From positions 1-52,805 of the forward strand of contig CAIWTJ010000041.1 of assembly GCA_903915535.1 (NCBI GenBank): a DNA stretch of 52,805 nucleotides, written 5' to 3'. The notes under the pieces are model-generated. The model saw only the letters and a program-made list of their open reading frames with translations. It had not been told where the DNA came from and did not search any database. The first letter of the stretch is position 1. Every line of letters begins with the position of its first letter. A program made the translations under genes and the position numbers. The DNA comes from Enhydrobacter aerosaccus (lineage in GTDB: Bacteria; Pseudomonadota; Alphaproteobacteria; Reyranellales; Reyranellaceae). Positions 1-10,927 of this stretch are shown here, piece after piece.

Positions 1-23
1 GCACGCAGGGGAGATGAAGGCAT
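1..23 (-). CDS. anmK: Possible start of anmK (anhydro-N-acetylmuramic acid kinase), cut by the left edge
   Basis: Only seven complete codons are visible, reading leftward from an ATG at 23: M-P-S-S-P-L-R. AnmK proteins often begin with a few residues followed by a Leu-Arg-Ala-(I/L)-Gly-Leu-Met-Ser-Gly stretch, and in many alphaproteobacteria anmK lies divergent to tyrS. The call rests on that remembered neighbourhood and the short match. No convincing Shine-Dalgarno sequence precedes the ATG. The sequence left of the window would settle it. Confidence 0.25.
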
Positions 24-89
24 GACGGGAATGTGTTACACCCGCCGCCCCTCCGGGGACAATCGTTTCAAGCAAGGCCGGGCAGCGAG

Positions 90-1343
90 ATGGCTACGTT
101 CAAGTCGGACTTCATGCGGATCGTGCACGAGCGCGGCATGGTGCATCAGTGCAGCGATGGCGCGCGCCTCGACGAGCTGCTGAGCACCGGCACCCGCACC
201 GCCTATATCGGCTTCGACTGCACCGCAGACTCGCTGCATGTCGGCCATCTGCTGCAGATCATGCTGCTGCGCTGGTGGCAGAAGACCGGCCACCAGCCGA
301 TCGCGCTGATGGGCGCCGGCACCACCAAGGTAGGCGACCCCTCCGGCCGCGACGAAACGCGCCAGCTGCTCACGACCGAGCAGATCAACAGCAACATGGA
401 GAGCATCAAGAAGAGTTTCTCCAACTACCTCACCTTCGGCAGCGGCCCGAAGGATGCGATCATGGCCAACAACGCCGACTGGCTCGACAATCTCCAGTAC
501 ATTCCGCTGCTGCGCGACATCGGCCGGCACTTCTCGGTCAACCGCATGCTCACGATGGACTCGGTGAAGCTGCGCCTCGAGCGCGACCAGCCGCTCACCT
601 TCCTCGAGTTCAACTACATGATCCTGCAGTCCTACGATTTCCTGGAGCTGCACCGCCGCTACAACTGCGTGGCGCAGATGGGTGGCTCGGATCAGTGGGG
701 CAACATCATCATGGGCGCCGATCTCGGACGCAGGGTCGACGGCGCTGAGCTGTTCGCGCTCACGTCGCCGCTGCTCACGACATCCTCCGGTGCCAAGATG
801 GGGAAGACCGCGGCCGGCGCCGTCTGGCTCAACCCCGCACGCCTCAGCCCCTACGAATTCTGGCAATACTGGCGCAACGTCGAGGATGCCGACGTCGGCC
901 GCTTCCTGAAGACCTTCACCGAGATGCCGCTGTCGGAAGTGGCCAGGCTCGAGGCACTGCAGGGCCAGGAGATCAACGAGGCCAAGAAGGTGCTCGCAAC
1001 CGAGATCACCGCCCTCGCCCACGGCCGCGACGCCGCCGAGCAGGCCGCCGAAACGGCGCGCCGCACCTTCGAGGAAGGCGCCAAGGCCGAGGCGCTGCCG
1101 ACGGTCGACGTTGCACGCGACAAGCTCACCGCCGGCATTGCCGCCTTCGAGCTGTTCCACGAGGCAGGGCTCGCCGGCAGTCGCAACGAGGCCCGCAAGC
1201 TGATCAAGGGCGGCGGCGCGCGGCTGAACGACCAGGCGATCGCCGCCGACACCGCGATCATCGGCGACAAGGATCTCGATGCGTCCGGCACGCTGAAGCT
1301 CTCCGCCGGCCGCAAGCGCCACGTTCTGGTACGCGCCCGCTAG
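90..1343 (+). CDS. tyrS: Tyrosine--tRNA ligase
   Basis: Cytoplasmic class I aminoacyl-tRNA synthetase that charges tRNA-Tyr; 417 residues, normal for bacterial TyrRS. The HIGH-type signature is H-V-G-H in the first 60 residues, and the KMSKS-type loop reads K-M-G-K-T near residue 230. An S4-like RNA-binding domain occupies the last ~70 residues. The start at 90 is chosen because it gives the usual short N-terminus (MATFKSDF); an in-frame upstream ATG at 33 would add 19 low-complexity residues. Its TAG stop shares the tetranucleotide CTAG with the stop of the convergent gene. Confidence 0.97.
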   Translation: MATFKSDFMRIVHERGMVHQCSDGARLDELLSTGTRTAYIGFDCTADSLHVGHLLQIMLLRWWQKTGHQPIALMGAGTTKVGDPSGRDETRQLLTTEQINSNMESIKKSFSNYLTFGSGPKDAIMANNADWLDNLQYIPLLRDIGRHFSVNRMLTMDSVKLRLERDQPLTFLEFNYMILQSYDFLELHRRYNCVAQMGGSDQWGNIIMGADLGRRVDGAELFALTSPLLTTSSGAKMGKTAAGAVWLNPARLSPYEFWQYWRNVEDADVGRFLKTFTEMPLSEVARLEALQGQEINEAKKVLATEITALAHGRDAAEQAAETARRTFEEGAKAEALPTVDVARDKLTAGIAAFELFHEAGLAGSRNEARKLIKGGGARLNDQAIAADTAIIGDKDLDASGTLKLSAGRKRHVLVRAR

Positions 1344-4300
1344 GGAGTCGCTCTCGGACTCTCCTGAACCCCGTCCGGCGTCGCGGGAGAGGCGAAGAGT
1401 TCGCGCAGCGCCCCCGGCGTAATGGCCGACATCATGTTGACGTCGGACTTGAGATCGTCGAGCGGGCCCTCGAGCCGGTAGGAAAAGGCGAACAATCCGC
1501 CATCCTTGCCACCGGTCAGCAACGGCCCGAGCAACGGAACATTCGACAGCAGATTGTTCAACGCGAACCCCGGCACCACGGCGCCACGTAGTCGCGCCGT
1601 GTCATTGGAGAGGTCGAGCCACCCCTCGGTGGTCAGTCCGATCGACTTGCCGCTGGTCCGGCCCTTGGTGATGTCTATTTTGTCGCCCACTTTCACTATC
1701 TTCGCTTCGAGGTTGTCGAACTGCTGAAGCGCATTGCCGGCGCGGTTGAGACCGTCGATCGCCGAATTCAGAGAGCCAATATCGGAGCGTGGCTCGACTT
1801 TGACCATGTGATAGGGGCCAATCTTCACAAACCCGGTCAGCTTCGACTCGGGAGTCGAATCGTCGAATTGACCTTGGAAATTCAGGTCGCCACCGACCAG
1901 GCCATCGAGCCAGCCCGTCTCCTTCAGAAGAAGACCGAAATCAGGAACATACACGTCGATGGTCCGCCCCGACGAAGCCGGCGTAACCTTGAACGCCGCG
2001 CCCTTGCCTGCTCCAAGCGCCAGATCGGCCGACGCAAGCCGGTCGCCCTTCATCTCCAGATGCCCGTTCAGCGCTCCGAGCGAACCTCGCTGAAGCACGA
2101 CCTGATCGAGCTTGATCGACAACTTGGTGTCGCTTTCGCTCGTCGCCGCCGCGCCGCCCGGCCGCTTCGCCGCGGCCTGCTCGCGCGCCTTCAACGCTTC
2201 ACGCACGCGCCCGAGTTCGAGCGACCGCCCACGCACCGCCATATCGACGCCGGTCGCATTGCGGCGCCAGTCGAACGCGACGTCGGAGCGGCCGAGTGAG
2301 AATTGCGACAGGCTGACCTGCTGAACGATTCCGCCATCGGCAAAGCCGAGTTTGCCCTTGGCAACCAGGCCATTGCCCTTGCCGTCGAAATCGGCGGACA
2401 GAAGCTTGGCACCCCCATACAGTTTGACGCCAATATTGAGCGAGGCATCGATACCGGCCGCCTTCGTCCACCCGATCGGCGCACCATCGACCCGGGCACC
2501 CTTGAGATCGAACTTGCCCGTGACGTCGCTCGTACCGTTGGATTGCGTCTGGTAGACGATCGTCGCGCCGACAGGGCCGGTGATGTAGGGCTCGGGTGAC
2601 GGCAGGCCTGCCTTGGCCATAAACGAGGCCGGCAACGTGCCCTTGAGCTCGTAGCGCTGGCGGTATGGCGACTTGGGCGCGAACAGCTCGCGAATATTCA
2701 GGTCGAACTGGTTGCCGTCGAGCTTGATCTGCGCCGCCACGGTCAGTTGATCATCGGCGTATACGATCTTGCCGACACCGTCGGTGAGATCGAGGTCAGG
2801 CAGGACGGACTTGAGGGAAAGTCCAGACAACGCCGTCGTCGCCTTGATATCGACGTCGCTGATGGCGAGATCGCTCAGCAACGGGAAACGCAGATCGACG
2901 GTTACTGCTGCGTCGCCCGAAATGCGCTTGGGGTCAAACAGCGCGTCCCTCGACAGGCCGAGCCTGGGCCGCGAGATCATAGCCATGACTTGCGCGGCGG
3001 GACCGGCAATCGGCAGGTGCAACGTGGCGTACTGCTTGGCGCCAAGATCATCGAGATTTGAGAGGTCGATGGTAGCGCCGATCACGCCGAGACCGACGGC
3101 AGTGCCACCGGCAACGTCGAAGCGCATCGTGCTGCCCTCGTACCGTGCCTTGCCCGAGACACCTTCCAGTTCGGGCATGTGCGACATGTAGTGGACTTTG
3201 AGACCGCGATAATCGAGAAGCGCCACCATGCGATCGACGGCAATCTGCGAAAGATCGTCACCCGGCGCGCTCAGCCCAAATTCCACGCCGATATCGACCG
3301 AACCCAGGCTGAGATTGGCCAGCGCCCAGGTGCGGCCCCCCTCGGCCACGCCGAGCGGCCAGTACTCACCAAGGCGATCCACGGGAACCTGTCGCAAGTC
3401 GGCCCTGCCACTGAGCGTCTGGCCCCGCTCCGTCCGGACACCGACCCCGCTCATCGAGAGTTTGGTCGCACCGAGGTCAATGTCGACGTGCTCGATCTTC
3501 GCGACATGCTTGGCCGTGTCGATCAAGCCCAACGCGCTCACCGATTTGACCGTATGCACAGCCGGCAGGATTCCCGGCAGACTTAGCGTGCCGCGGCCAC
3601 CGGTCACCTCCATCCTCACCTTGTGGATTTCACCGCCACCGCTGGCGTCGATGTTGAGTTTTGCGGACAGTGCGATGTCGACCCCTCTCAGGATCGCCAC
3701 GTCCGGCGAGAAATCGGCGAACATCAGTGGCTTCAGCCCGTCGACCCTGGCTTCGACAGCGATGCGGCTTCGATCGCGCGCATAGGTGCCCGACAGCGAC
3801 ACGTCGATGGGCTCCCCCGCCGCGCCGCGTGAGAAGCGGGCTTCTGCGTTGATGATCACGCCTGAAATATCGCGCTTCAGGCTCGCGTGCACGGCGGGCG
3901 CCGTCCATACGATCCCGCTTGGGACATCGCGCAAGGCAACATGCGCGCGCTCTACTGTTACCGTGTCGAGCTGCCCCAGGAGCGTGTGATAGTTGGGTTC
4001 GGCGAGGAGCTGCTCCAGCAACAGCTCCACCACCTCACCCTGGGAGCCCGAATCGGTCTTGCCCAGCACACGATGGAGCATGCCACCCTGCCGGTCGATG
4101 TCGGCGTCGAGCGTCGGCTGCTCGACGACGATTGCGGTCGGATAGAGATGCCCTAGAATGACGCTGCGCGGCGAGAACGAGAGCGCGACGTTCGGCGCCG
4201 TCGCCAGTTCCCTCTTGTCCATGTCGGTGACATGGAGACCCTTGAACACCAGATGCACGGGTTGGCTGAGACCACTCCACTCAAGGGAGATGTGGTCGGA

Positions 4301-4492
4301 TTCGATCCTGAGCTTGCCGCCGGCCGTATCCAGGGCCTGGGCGATCCGCGGCTTCAGAAAATCGAGGTCGATCGGCCCGGACATCAGCCGCATCGACGTC
4401 ACAGCCACGAGCACCGCGACCGCGACGACACCGACGATCAAGACCCTTTCGAGAAGCCGATAAGCTCTTCTCACCAATGCCGTTACTTCCAC
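1340..4492 (-). CDS. AsmA/YhdP-like envelope protein (DUF3971/AsmA-like C-terminal domain)
   Basis: A 1050-residue protein with one N-terminal transmembrane helix (about residues 15-35, rich in Val and Ala) followed by a long region of alternating beta-strand-like sequence. This is the build of AsmA-like bridge proteins such as YhdP and TamB, which are thought to span the periplasm and carry phospholipids between membranes. The N-terminus resembles DUF3971 and the C-terminal quarter the AsmA-like repeat. Translation appears to begin at a GTG; no strong ribosome binding site is visible, so the first few codons are uncertain. It stands alone, convergent with tyrS and divergent from glnE. Confidence 0.8.
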   Translation of the reverse strand: MEVTALVRRAYRLLERVLIVGVVAVAVLVAVTSMRLMSGPIDLDFLKPRIAQALDTAGGKLRIESDHISLEWSGLSQPVHLVFKGLHVTDMDKRELATAPNVALSFSPRSVILGHLYPTAIVVEQPTLDADIDRQGGMLHRVLGKTDSGSQGEVVELLLEQLLAEPNYHTLLGQLDTVTVERAHVALRDVPSGIVWTAPAVHASLKRDISGVIINAEARFSRGAAGEPIDVSLSGTYARDRSRIAVEARVDGLKPLMFADFSPDVAILRGVDIALSAKLNIDASGGGEIHKVRMEVTGGRGTLSLPGILPAVHTVKSVSALGLIDTAKHVAKIEHVDIDLGATKLSMSGVGVRTERGQTLSGRADLRQVPVDRLGEYWPLGVAEGGRTWALANLSLGSVDIGVEFGLSAPGDDLSQIAVDRMVALLDYRGLKVHYMSHMPELEGVSGKARYEGSTMRFDVAGGTAVGLGVIGATIDLSNLDDLGAKQYATLHLPIAGPAAQVMAMISRPRLGLSRDALFDPKRISGDAAVTVDLRFPLLSDLAISDVDIKATTALSGLSLKSVLPDLDLTDGVGKIVYADDQLTVAAQIKLDGNQFDLNIRELFAPKSPYRQRYELKGTLPASFMAKAGLPSPEPYITGPVGATIVYQTQSNGTSDVTGKFDLKGARVDGAPIGWTKAAGIDASLNIGVKLYGGAKLLSADFDGKGNGLVAKGKLGFADGGIVQQVSLSQFSLGRSDVAFDWRRNATGVDMAVRGRSLELGRVREALKAREQAAAKRPGGAAATSESDTKLSIKLDQVVLQRGSLGALNGHLEMKGDRLASADLALGAGKGAAFKVTPASSGRTIDVYVPDFGLLLKETGWLDGLVGGDLNFQGQFDDSTPESKLTGFVKIGPYHMVKVEPRSDIGSLNSAIDGLNRAGNALQQFDNLEAKIVKVGDKIDITKGRTSGKSIGLTTEGWLDLSNDTARLRGAVVPGFALNNLLSNVPLLGPLLTGGKDGGLFAFSYRLEGPLDDLKSDVNMMSAITPGALRELFASPATPDGVQESPRATP

Positions 4493-4588
4493 TAATGGTC
4501 GACGGGTGACTTCGCCCGCCTTGACGATGACGGCACGTCTGGGCGAGCGTGCCGGCTACTCTTGCCAATTTAGCGGCCGCAGCACCTT

Positions 4589-7528
4589 ATGTCTTGGCTT
4601 TCGACCGCCAACCTTCCCCAAGCCCACGATCGCGAGCGGCTTGCCGTGGCCTGGACGCGCTGGAGCGAAAAAGCCGCGAAGCCGGACGCACCGGAAGCAT
4701 GTGCCCTGCTCGAAGCCGTCTTCGGCAACAGCCCATACCTCACCGAAACGGCATTACAGAATCCCGACTTTGTGACCGATCTGTGGCGACTCGGCCCCGA
4801 CGCGGTGCTGGCCGATATCCGTTCGCTGCTGGCAGACACCAGGCAACTCGCGCGGACGAACGGCAACGCACAAGCCATCGCTGCGCCCCTGAGGCGGCTG
4901 AAGCGCCGTGCCGCTTTCGTGATCGCCGTGGCCGACATCGCAGGAGTATGGCCGCTCGCCAGGGTCACCGCCGCTTTAAGCGCGATCGCAAGCACCTGCC
5001 TTCAGGCGCTCCTCGATGCGATCCTCCTCCAGCTTGGCCGTGACGGGCAACTCGCGATCGGTAGTGCCCCCGACGCCGCGGCCTTCACAGTCCTCGGTAT
5101 GGGCAAGCTCGGCGCCGACGAACTCAACTATTCGAGCGATATCGACCTGATCCTGCTTTACGACCGCGACGCGCCGGCGATTCGCGACAACGAGCAAGCC
5201 CCGCGTCATCTCGTGCGCGCGGCGCGGCTGCTGGTGCAGCTCATGTCGGAAACGTCGGTCGACGGCTACATCTTCCGGACCGATCTACGACTGCGACCCG
5301 ATCCCGGCTCGACGCCTCTGGCAATGTCGGTGCAGGCAGCCGAACTCTACTATGAAAGTGTCGGCCAGAACTGGGAACGCGCCGCGATGATCAAGGCCCA
5401 TCCTGTGGCAGGAAACCTCGCTGTCGGAGAGGAGTTCCTGGCGGCGCTTCGTCCTTACATTTGGCGAAAGCATCTCGACTTCGCGGCGATCCATGACATC
5501 CATTCGATCAAGCGTCAGATCGATGCCTATCGCGGCAGCGGCACGGTCAAAGTGCTGGGGCACAACGTGAAGCTCGGGCGCGGCGGGATACGCGAGATCG
5601 AGTTCTTCGCCCAGACTCAGCAGCTCATCTTCGGCGGCCGCAATCCCTCGTTGCGCTCCCGCGGCACCGTCGAGACGTTGCACGCTCTGGCCGCCGCCGG
5701 CCACGTGAACGAGCAAGCGACAGACGAGCTCATCGAGGCCTATGCCTTCCTTCGCCAGGTCGAGCACCGCCTGCAGATGATCGACGACAAGCAGACGCAT
5801 AGCGTGCCGGAAGACGAGGCCGGCGCAGCGGCTCTTGCTACATTCCTCGGCTACGCCGACCTGCCCTCTTTCGAGGCCGCCCTGCTCAGGCGGCTGCGCT
5901 GCGTCGAGGGTCATTACGCCCGGCTGTTCGAAGAGGCGCCGAGCCTCGCAGGTCCCGGCGGCAATTTGGTCTTCACCGGCACAGACGACGATCCCGGCAC
6001 CTTGCAGACGCTGGCCACGCTCGGGTTCAAGGATTCAGCCGCCGCCGCAGGCATCGTCCGGCGCTGGCACCACGGCCGCTATCGCTCCACAACATCGGCA
6101 CGGGCGCGCGAACTTCTTACGGAATTGATGCCGGCATTGCTCAAGGCGCTCGGCGACACTGCCGCGCCCGACCAGGCGCTGCTCAACTTCGACCTGTTCC
6201 TCGGCAATCTGCCCGCCGGTGTACAGCTCTTCTCCCTTTTCAAGTCGAACCCGGCCCTGATCGAGCTGGTGGCGGCAATCATGGGCAGTGCGCCCCGCCT
6301 CGCCGCACATCTCGCGCGCCGCACGGTCCTGCTCGACTCCGTCCTGTCGCCTGCGTTCTACGATCCGCTGCCGCCAGTCTCGGACATGACGTTTGAGTTG
6401 GAAAAGCTTCTCGCACGCGCCGGCGACGAGCAGGATTTGCTCGACGAGACCCGGCGATGGGCCAATGACCGACGCTTCCAAGTGGGTGTCCAGCAGCTCA
6501 AGCGCATCGTCATGCCCACGCAAGCCGGACTGGCCTATTCCGACATCGCGCAGGCAACGATCTCGGCCCTGTGCGATCAGGTCGAGCGACGGTTCGCGGA
6601 GGCGCACGGCGGATTCCAGGGTCAAAGGCTGGCGGTACTGGGACTGGGCAAGCTCGGCAGCCGTGAAATGTCGGCGACCTCCGATCTCGACCTCATCTTC
6701 GTCTACGACATCCCGCCCGGTCTCGATATGTCGGATGGCGCCCGCCCGCTGGCACCCATCCAGTATTACACCCGGCTCAGCGCCAAGATCGTCACCGCCC
6801 TCACCGCGCTTACCAACGAAGGGGCGCTCTACGAGGTCGACATGCGCCTGCGTCCATCGGGCCGCTCGGGTCCCCTCGCCAATTCACTCGAGGGCTTTGC
6901 CGCTTATCACGCGCAGTCGGCCTGGACCTGGGAACATCTGGCACTGACCCGCGCGCGCGTGATTCACGGGCCACGGGCATTGTCCGTCGAACTCGACCGC
7001 ATCATCGGGGGAACGCTCCGCCGCGTACGCGATCCGGCAAGCCTCGTCCGTGATGTCGCCGACATGCGCGACCGCATCGCCGAGCACGCGCCGCCCAAGA
7101 GTCCGTGGGATTTCAAGCATCTGCCCGGGGGCTTGTTCGACATCGATTTCGTGGCCCAATATCTGGCGCTTCAGCATGCCGCATCCCATCCCGACATCCT
7201 CCATCCACATCCCGCGGAAATGCTGCGGCGGACCGCCATCGCCGGCCTGATCGACCGGGCCGACGCCGACCGCCTCATCGCCACCCGCCTGCTGTTGTCG
7301 GATGTCCAGAGCCTGCTTCGGCTCACCCTGGACGGCGACGAGGCTACGTTCGATGAGGATCGGGCGCCCGAGGGGCAGCGGCGACTGATCGCCGCGACCG
7401 AGAATGCGCCGGACATCGCCTTCTTGCGCCGCCAGATCGCAGCTGAGGCCAAGGCGGCCCGTGCTATATATATGTGCATTATCGAGGACCCGGCGCGCGC
7501 CGCCGGCTGGAAGCCAAGGAGAGCGTGA
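4589..7528 (+). CDS. glnE: Bifunctional glutamine synthetase adenylyltransferase/adenylyl-removing enzyme
   Basis: 979 residues, the usual GlnE length. GlnE adenylylates and deadenylylates glutamine synthetase in response to the PII signal. Two nucleotidyltransferase domains are visible. The first has G-M-G-K-L-G followed by S-S-D-I-D near residues 170-190 (adenylyl-removase half). The second has G-L-G-K-L-G followed by S-D-L-D near residues 685-705 (adenylyltransferase half). The metal-binding Asp pairs are present in both, so both activities are expected. Its stop overlaps the next start by one base (TGATG), so the two genes are probably co-translated. Confidence 0.96.
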   Translation: MSWLSTANLPQAHDRERLAVAWTRWSEKAAKPDAPEACALLEAVFGNSPYLTETALQNPDFVTDLWRLGPDAVLADIRSLLADTRQLARTNGNAQAIAAPLRRLKRRAAFVIAVADIAGVWPLARVTAALSAIASTCLQALLDAILLQLGRDGQLAIGSAPDAAAFTVLGMGKLGADELNYSSDIDLILLYDRDAPAIRDNEQAPRHLVRAARLLVQLMSETSVDGYIFRTDLRLRPDPGSTPLAMSVQAAELYYESVGQNWERAAMIKAHPVAGNLAVGEEFLAALRPYIWRKHLDFAAIHDIHSIKRQIDAYRGSGTVKVLGHNVKLGRGGIREIEFFAQTQQLIFGGRNPSLRSRGTVETLHALAAAGHVNEQATDELIEAYAFLRQVEHRLQMIDDKQTHSVPEDEAGAAALATFLGYADLPSFEAALLRRLRCVEGHYARLFEEAPSLAGPGGNLVFTGTDDDPGTLQTLATLGFKDSAAAAGIVRRWHHGRYRSTTSARARELLTELMPALLKALGDTAAPDQALLNFDLFLGNLPAGVQLFSLFKSNPALIELVAAIMGSAPRLAAHLARRTVLLDSVLSPAFYDPLPPVSDMTFELEKLLARAGDEQDLLDETRRWANDRRFQVGVQQLKRIVMPTQAGLAYSDIAQATISALCDQVERRFAEAHGGFQGQRLAVLGLGKLGSREMSATSDLDLIFVYDIPPGLDMSDGARPLAPIQYYTRLSAKIVTALTALTNEGALYEVDMRLRPSGRSGPLANSLEGFAAYHAQSAWTWEHLALTRARVIHGPRALSVELDRIIGGTLRRVRDPASLVRDVADMRDRIAEHAPPKSPWDFKHLPGGLFDIDFVAQYLALQHAASHPDILHPHPAEMLRRTAIAGLIDRADADRLIATRLLLSDVQSLLRLTLDGDEATFDEDRAPEGQRRLIAATENAPDIAFLRRQIAAEAKAARAIYMCIIEDPARAAGWKPRRA

Positions 7529-7992
7529 TGAGCGTCGAAGAAGGCAGGAAAGCCCCGGATTTCACCGCTGCCACGGATGGCGGCAAGAAGCTCAAGCTCT
7601 CCGAACTGCGTGGCAAGCCGGTCGTGCTCTACTTCTATCCCAAGGACGATACACCCGGCTGCACGACTGAAGCCTGCGGCTTTCGGGATGCCATGCCCGA
7701 CTTCAAGAAGCTGAAGGCGCAGGTGATCGGCGTGAGCAAGGATAGCGTCGCGCGCCACGACAAGTTCAAGGCCAAGTACGAGCTGCCGTTCACGCTCGTC
7801 TCCGACGAGGACGGCAAGATCTGCGAGAAGTACGGCACCTGGATCGAGAAGAGCCTCTATGGCCGCAAGTACATGGGCATCGATCGTGCGACGTTCCTGA
7901 TCGACAAGGACGGCGTCGTGCGCAAGATTTGGCACAAGGTGAAGGTCGCGGGCCACGTCGACGAAGTTCGAGAAGCTTTGAAAGCGCTCTAA
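7528..7992 (+). CDS. bcp: Thioredoxin-dependent thiol peroxidase (Bcp/PrxQ)
   Basis: 154-residue cytoplasmic peroxiredoxin that reduces hydroperoxides using thioredoxin. The motif P-G-C-T-T-E-A-C places the peroxidatic cysteine at residue 45 and the resolving cysteine at 50, the spacing of the atypical two-cysteine PrxQ group. The start ATG at 7528 overlaps the glnE stop by one base and follows a GGAGAG-type ribosome binding site; an in-frame start upstream at 7474 would add residues that belong to the glnE reading region. The next gene follows after two bases. Confidence 0.95.
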   Translation: MSVEEGRKAPDFTAATDGGKKLKLSELRGKPVVLYFYPKDDTPGCTTEACGFRDAMPDFKKLKAQVIGVSKDSVARHDKFKAKYELPFTLVSDEDGKICEKYGTWIEKSLYGRKYMGIDRATFLIDKDGVVRKIWHKVKVAGHVDEVREALKAL

Positions 7993-7994
7993 AG

Positions 7995-9224
7995 ATGCTC
8001 GACCGCAATACTCGCTGGGCCATCTGCGCCCTTTTGGTGATTGCATTCGTCGTTCGCTTGATTTGCGTTCTTACCCGCGAATACACGATCGGAGTAGACG
8101 GCAGCGAATATCTCGCGCTCGGCCAGAATATCCGGCTGCATGCCGTTTATTCGTACGGCGCGCCGCATCAGTGGGGAGATCGCGGCGTCCTGGACAGCAC
8201 GGGACCGTTTCCTCCTACGGCGGCGCGTGCGCCGCTCTATCCGCTGATGATCGCCGGGCTCTGGTGGGATCATCAGCCGCCGTTGCTCGCCATCCGCCTC
8301 GCCCAAGCCGTGCTGGGTTCGCTCACGGTGCTGTTCGTCTATTTGACAGCGTTGCGTGTATTCGGGCCGCGCGCCGCCCTTTTGGCCGGACTCGCAATTG
8401 CCTTGGGACCTCTCAGCTCCGAGTTGACCACAACTATCGTAAGCGAGTCGCTGTTCAACTTTCTCACCTCGGCCAGCGTCTGGCTTTGGAGCAAGCAAAG
8501 AGGTGTCATGGCTGGCCTGCTGCTAGGCGCTGCGACGCTTACCCGCGCCATCGCGCTGCCTATTGTCGTCCTGATCGGTATCCTGGCAATCCTCTTCAAG
8601 TTCAATCGCTCTCTGCATACCCGGATCGTGCTTGCCGCGCTTCTGGTTGTCGTGCCCTGGAGTGTGCGCAACGCGATCACGCAACACAGCATTGTTCCGG
8701 TGTCCACAATGGGTTGGGGAGCCAACATCCTTCTTGGCACACGGCCGGTGACCTACGGCAGTGGCAACCCTTTCCTCACTTACGTTAAGGACGACACGTT
8801 CATAGAGGCCATACGCACAACCTCGACCGAGGCGGATGCGGAGAAGATCATGCTCCGGGCAGGGCTGGAACGCATCCGGCAGGCGCCTCTGCATTGGCTC
8901 TGGGTCCGCATTACTCAATTTCCGCGGCTCTTTGTCGAGACACCTTCCTATCTTTTTCGCTATGTCCCTTTGCCACCGCCGATCGTCACCGGTGCTTATT
9001 TTCTGGGGACGTTCCTGTTCCTCGGACTAGCGGCAACCGGAATGGTCATGACCTTGCGCAGATGGCGACAAACCTATCCGTTCGCATTGTTCATCGTGCC
9101 AATCACGGCACTTTTCTTCGTCGGCGCCAACGAAGAGCGCTATTCTCTTGCAATATTGCCCATGACGGCTGTCTTTGCAGGCTTCGCGCTCTCAGCCCTG
9201 ACCCGCGGAAAGACCACCCCCTAG
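7995..9224 (+). CDS. GT-C fold glycosyltransferase, family 39-like integral membrane protein
   Basis: 409 residues with about ten hydrophobic segments; the first spans residues 8-27. A periplasmic first loop holds V-D-G-S-E-Y, similar to the acidic loop of ArnT/PMT-type enzymes that take sugars from polyprenyl-phosphate donors. The protein should add a sugar to a lipid, glycan or protein on the periplasmic side; substrate unknown. It begins two bases after bcp, so it is likely in the glnE-bcp transcript although no functional link is evident. Its TAG stop shares CTAG with the convergent small gene. The class of fold is more certain than the family number. Confidence 0.75.
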   Translation: MLDRNTRWAICALLVIAFVVRLICVLTREYTIGVDGSEYLALGQNIRLHAVYSYGAPHQWGDRGVLDSTGPFPPTAARAPLYPLMIAGLWWDHQPPLLAIRLAQAVLGSLTVLFVYLTALRVFGPRAALLAGLAIALGPLSSELTTTIVSESLFNFLTSASVWLWSKQRGVMAGLLLGAATLTRAIALPIVVLIGILAILFKFNRSLHTRIVLAALLVVVPWSVRNAITQHSIVPVSTMGWGANILLGTRPVTYGSGNPFLTYVKDDTFIEAIRTTSTEADAEKIMLRAGLERIRQAPLHWLWVRITQFPRLFVETPSYLFRYVPLPPPIVTGAYFLGTFLFLGLAATGMVMTLRRWRQTYPFALFIVPITALFFVGANEERYSLAILPMTAVFAGFALSALTRGKTTP

Positions 9225-9451
9225 TCACGGTCGTGCTTGCTGCTGTAGCACATCAGCGCCATCAGGCTGGCGCCCAGCGCCAGGGTGACCACAATGCCAA
9301 GAGCCATGGCCACATAGCTGGTGATCGACATGCTCCCACCCACGGCGTCGGAGCCCATGTTCCATCCAGTGACGCCGACATAGATCGCCAGAGCCAGCAG
9401 GCCGATCAGTACGACCAGAACCAGAATCGTGCCTGCGCCCCATTTGCCCAT
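9221..9451 (-). CDS. Small two-helix membrane protein, unknown function
   Basis: 76 residues with two hydrophobic stretches (about residues 6-26 and 44-66) separated by a short polar loop, and a short charged tail ending S-K-H-D-R-D. I do not recognise the family. The ATG at 9451 is preferred because an upstream in-frame start (9502) would run into the MFS remnant and add an Arg-rich leader. It lies just downstream of the transporter remnant and may once have followed it in a transcript. Confidence 0.55.
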   Translation of the reverse strand: MGKWGAGTILVLVVLIGLLALAIYVGVTGWNMGSDAVGGSMSITSYVAMALGIVVTLALGASLMALMCYSSKHDRD

Positions 9452-9459
9452 GGCAGAAT

Positions 9460-9930
9460 TCAACTCTCGATGTTGCGGTCGCGGCTTTCGGGCATGACCC
9501 ACATGGCCGCGAGCGTGATCATGCTGGTGACCGTCACGTACCAGGCAGGCGACGCCGGATCACCCGTCACTTTGAGCAGCCAGGTGATGACGAACTGCGT
9601 CGAGCCCCCGGCCAGCGACACGCCGACGGCATAGGCGATTGCAAGGCCGGTGGCGCGATCGAGCACGGCAGGAGCGCGGGGATCGCGATCAGCGACGCTG
9701 CGCTGCTCACCGCGGTAGTACCGTCAATACGATCGTCACGAGATAGTAGTGTGCCGGCACTCGGCTGCCGTGTGAGCAGCAGGAACAGCGGCCATGTCGT
9801 GAGCGTGAGCAGAACGCGCGGCCAGAATCACGCCGCGGCGGCCGTAGCGGTCGGCCAGCCAGCTACCTGCCAATGCTCCCGCGAACACCGCCACGCCGCT
9901 CACGACTGTTGTCGGCACTCGCCTTTTCAT
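9460..9930 (-). pseudogene. Decayed MFS transporter (metabolite:proton symporter type), C-terminal part only
   Basis: Two blocks of recognisable MFS sequence lie on the minus strand. At about 9820-9930 the translation contains G-A-L-A-G-S-W-L-A-D-R-Y-G-R-R, the signature A loop between helices of the major facilitator superfamily. At 9460-9660 it reads R-A-T-G-L-A-I-A-Y then V-S-L-A-G-G-S-T-Q-F, typical of the last helices of the MHS (metabolite/proton symporter) group. The 150 bases between are frameshifted and too short to hold the missing helices, and a TGA is in frame at 9724-9726. No N-terminal half is present, so this is a remnant with internal deletions. Confidence 0.75.
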
Positions 9931-10032
9931 CGCGCCTTGCGTGCATTCACCGCCCTTTGAAACGGCGGCGGCTGTAGCACGTCCAGTGGTGTGCGCGGTG
10001 CATGCAAAGCACCACGTCTTTTAGGGCGCCCC
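9931..10032. other. Short intergenic stretch
   Basis: About 100 bases between the transporter remnant and the amidohydrolase. It may hold the eroded N-terminal edge of the transporter. No open frame, promoter or clear terminator was recognised. Confidence 0.4.
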
Positions 10033-10875
10033 CTATTTCTTCTTGGGGGCCCAACCGTAGATCTTGGTCAGCGAGCCGCCCATCAGCGTCGCACGGTCGC
10101 TGTCGGACAGGCGATCGGTGACACGGAAGGAATCGACGCCTTCCTTGTAGGTCAGCAGCGCGACAGCGCGCGTCCAGTCCGTGCCCCACATGCAGCGATC
10201 GAGGGTGAACGTATCGAAGATGCGGCCCAGCGGATCCCAGATGTCCTTGTACGGGAACTTCTCGTGACTGAGCGTACAGGCACCACTGATCTTCACCACG
10301 ATGTTCTTGTGCGGAGCCAGCGCCAGCAGCTTGGGCAGCTCGTGCCACGGCTTGGCCGGCGCCGGGGGCTTCATGGGCTGCTCGAGGCCGAGATGGTCGA
10401 TCACGAGTTGCGTGTCGGGGTTGCGGGCCGCCATCTGGCCGACCTGCTCCAGGCGCCCCCGCGCCATCAGGTTGACCGGGAGGTCGTGCTTGGCCGCAGC
10501 CTTCAGCACGCGGTCGATGCCGGGATCGGCAGCGTCAGTCGACACGCTGTCGTTCATCATGATGCGGATCGCGACCGTGCCGTCCATCGCCGCCCACTCC
10601 GCAATCGTACCCTCGACCTTGGGATCGTTGGGATCGACCGGCTTGATCACGGCGAACTTGTCGGGATGCGCTTTCTGGACCGCGACCGCGTAGCTCGCAT
10701 CCCAATGATACATAGTGTGGACGGAGACCAGCAGCGCGCCATCCACACCGACCGAGTCCATTGCCTTCAGCATATCGGCGGCGGTCACTTCCGGCGGCCC
10801 GGCGAGCACCGCATGCCACGGACGGCCCGGATGGTTGCGCTCGTAGCAGTGAACCTGGACGTCGATCGTCGGCAT
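10033..10875 (-). CDS. Amidohydrolase-2 family TIM-barrel hydrolase
   Basis: 280-residue protein resembling the amidohydrolase-2 group (2-pyrone-4,6-dicarboxylate lactonase and related decarboxylases/hydrolases). Visible family features are the N-terminal D-V-Q-V-H strand where relatives have D-x-H-x-H, a central I-D-H-L-G, and a late W-G-T-D-W where the Asp is the usual metal or catalytic residue. The ATG at 10875 follows GGGAGG at a good distance. It lies 53 bases downstream of the GH2 gene on the same strand, so it could be a sixth gene of the carrier-protein operon or have its own promoter. Substrate not predicted. Confidence 0.75.
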   Translation of the reverse strand: MPTIDVQVHCYERNHPGRPWHAVLAGPPEVTAADMLKAMDSVGVDGALLVSVHTMYHWDASYAVAVQKAHPDKFAVIKPVDPNDPKVEGTIAEWAAMDGTVAIRIMMNDSVSTDAADPGIDRVLKAAAKHDLPVNLMARGRLEQVGQMAARNPDTQLVIDHLGLEQPMKPPAPAKPWHELPKLLALAPHKNIVVKISGACTLSHEKFPYKDIWDPLGRIFDTFTLDRCMWGTDWTRAVALLTYKEGVDSFRVTDRLSDSDRATLMGGSLTKIYGWAPKKK

Positions 10876-10927
10876 CACGTTCCTCCCATTCAATTGACGG
10901 CGAGGCTACGAGGCGGTGCCGAGACCT

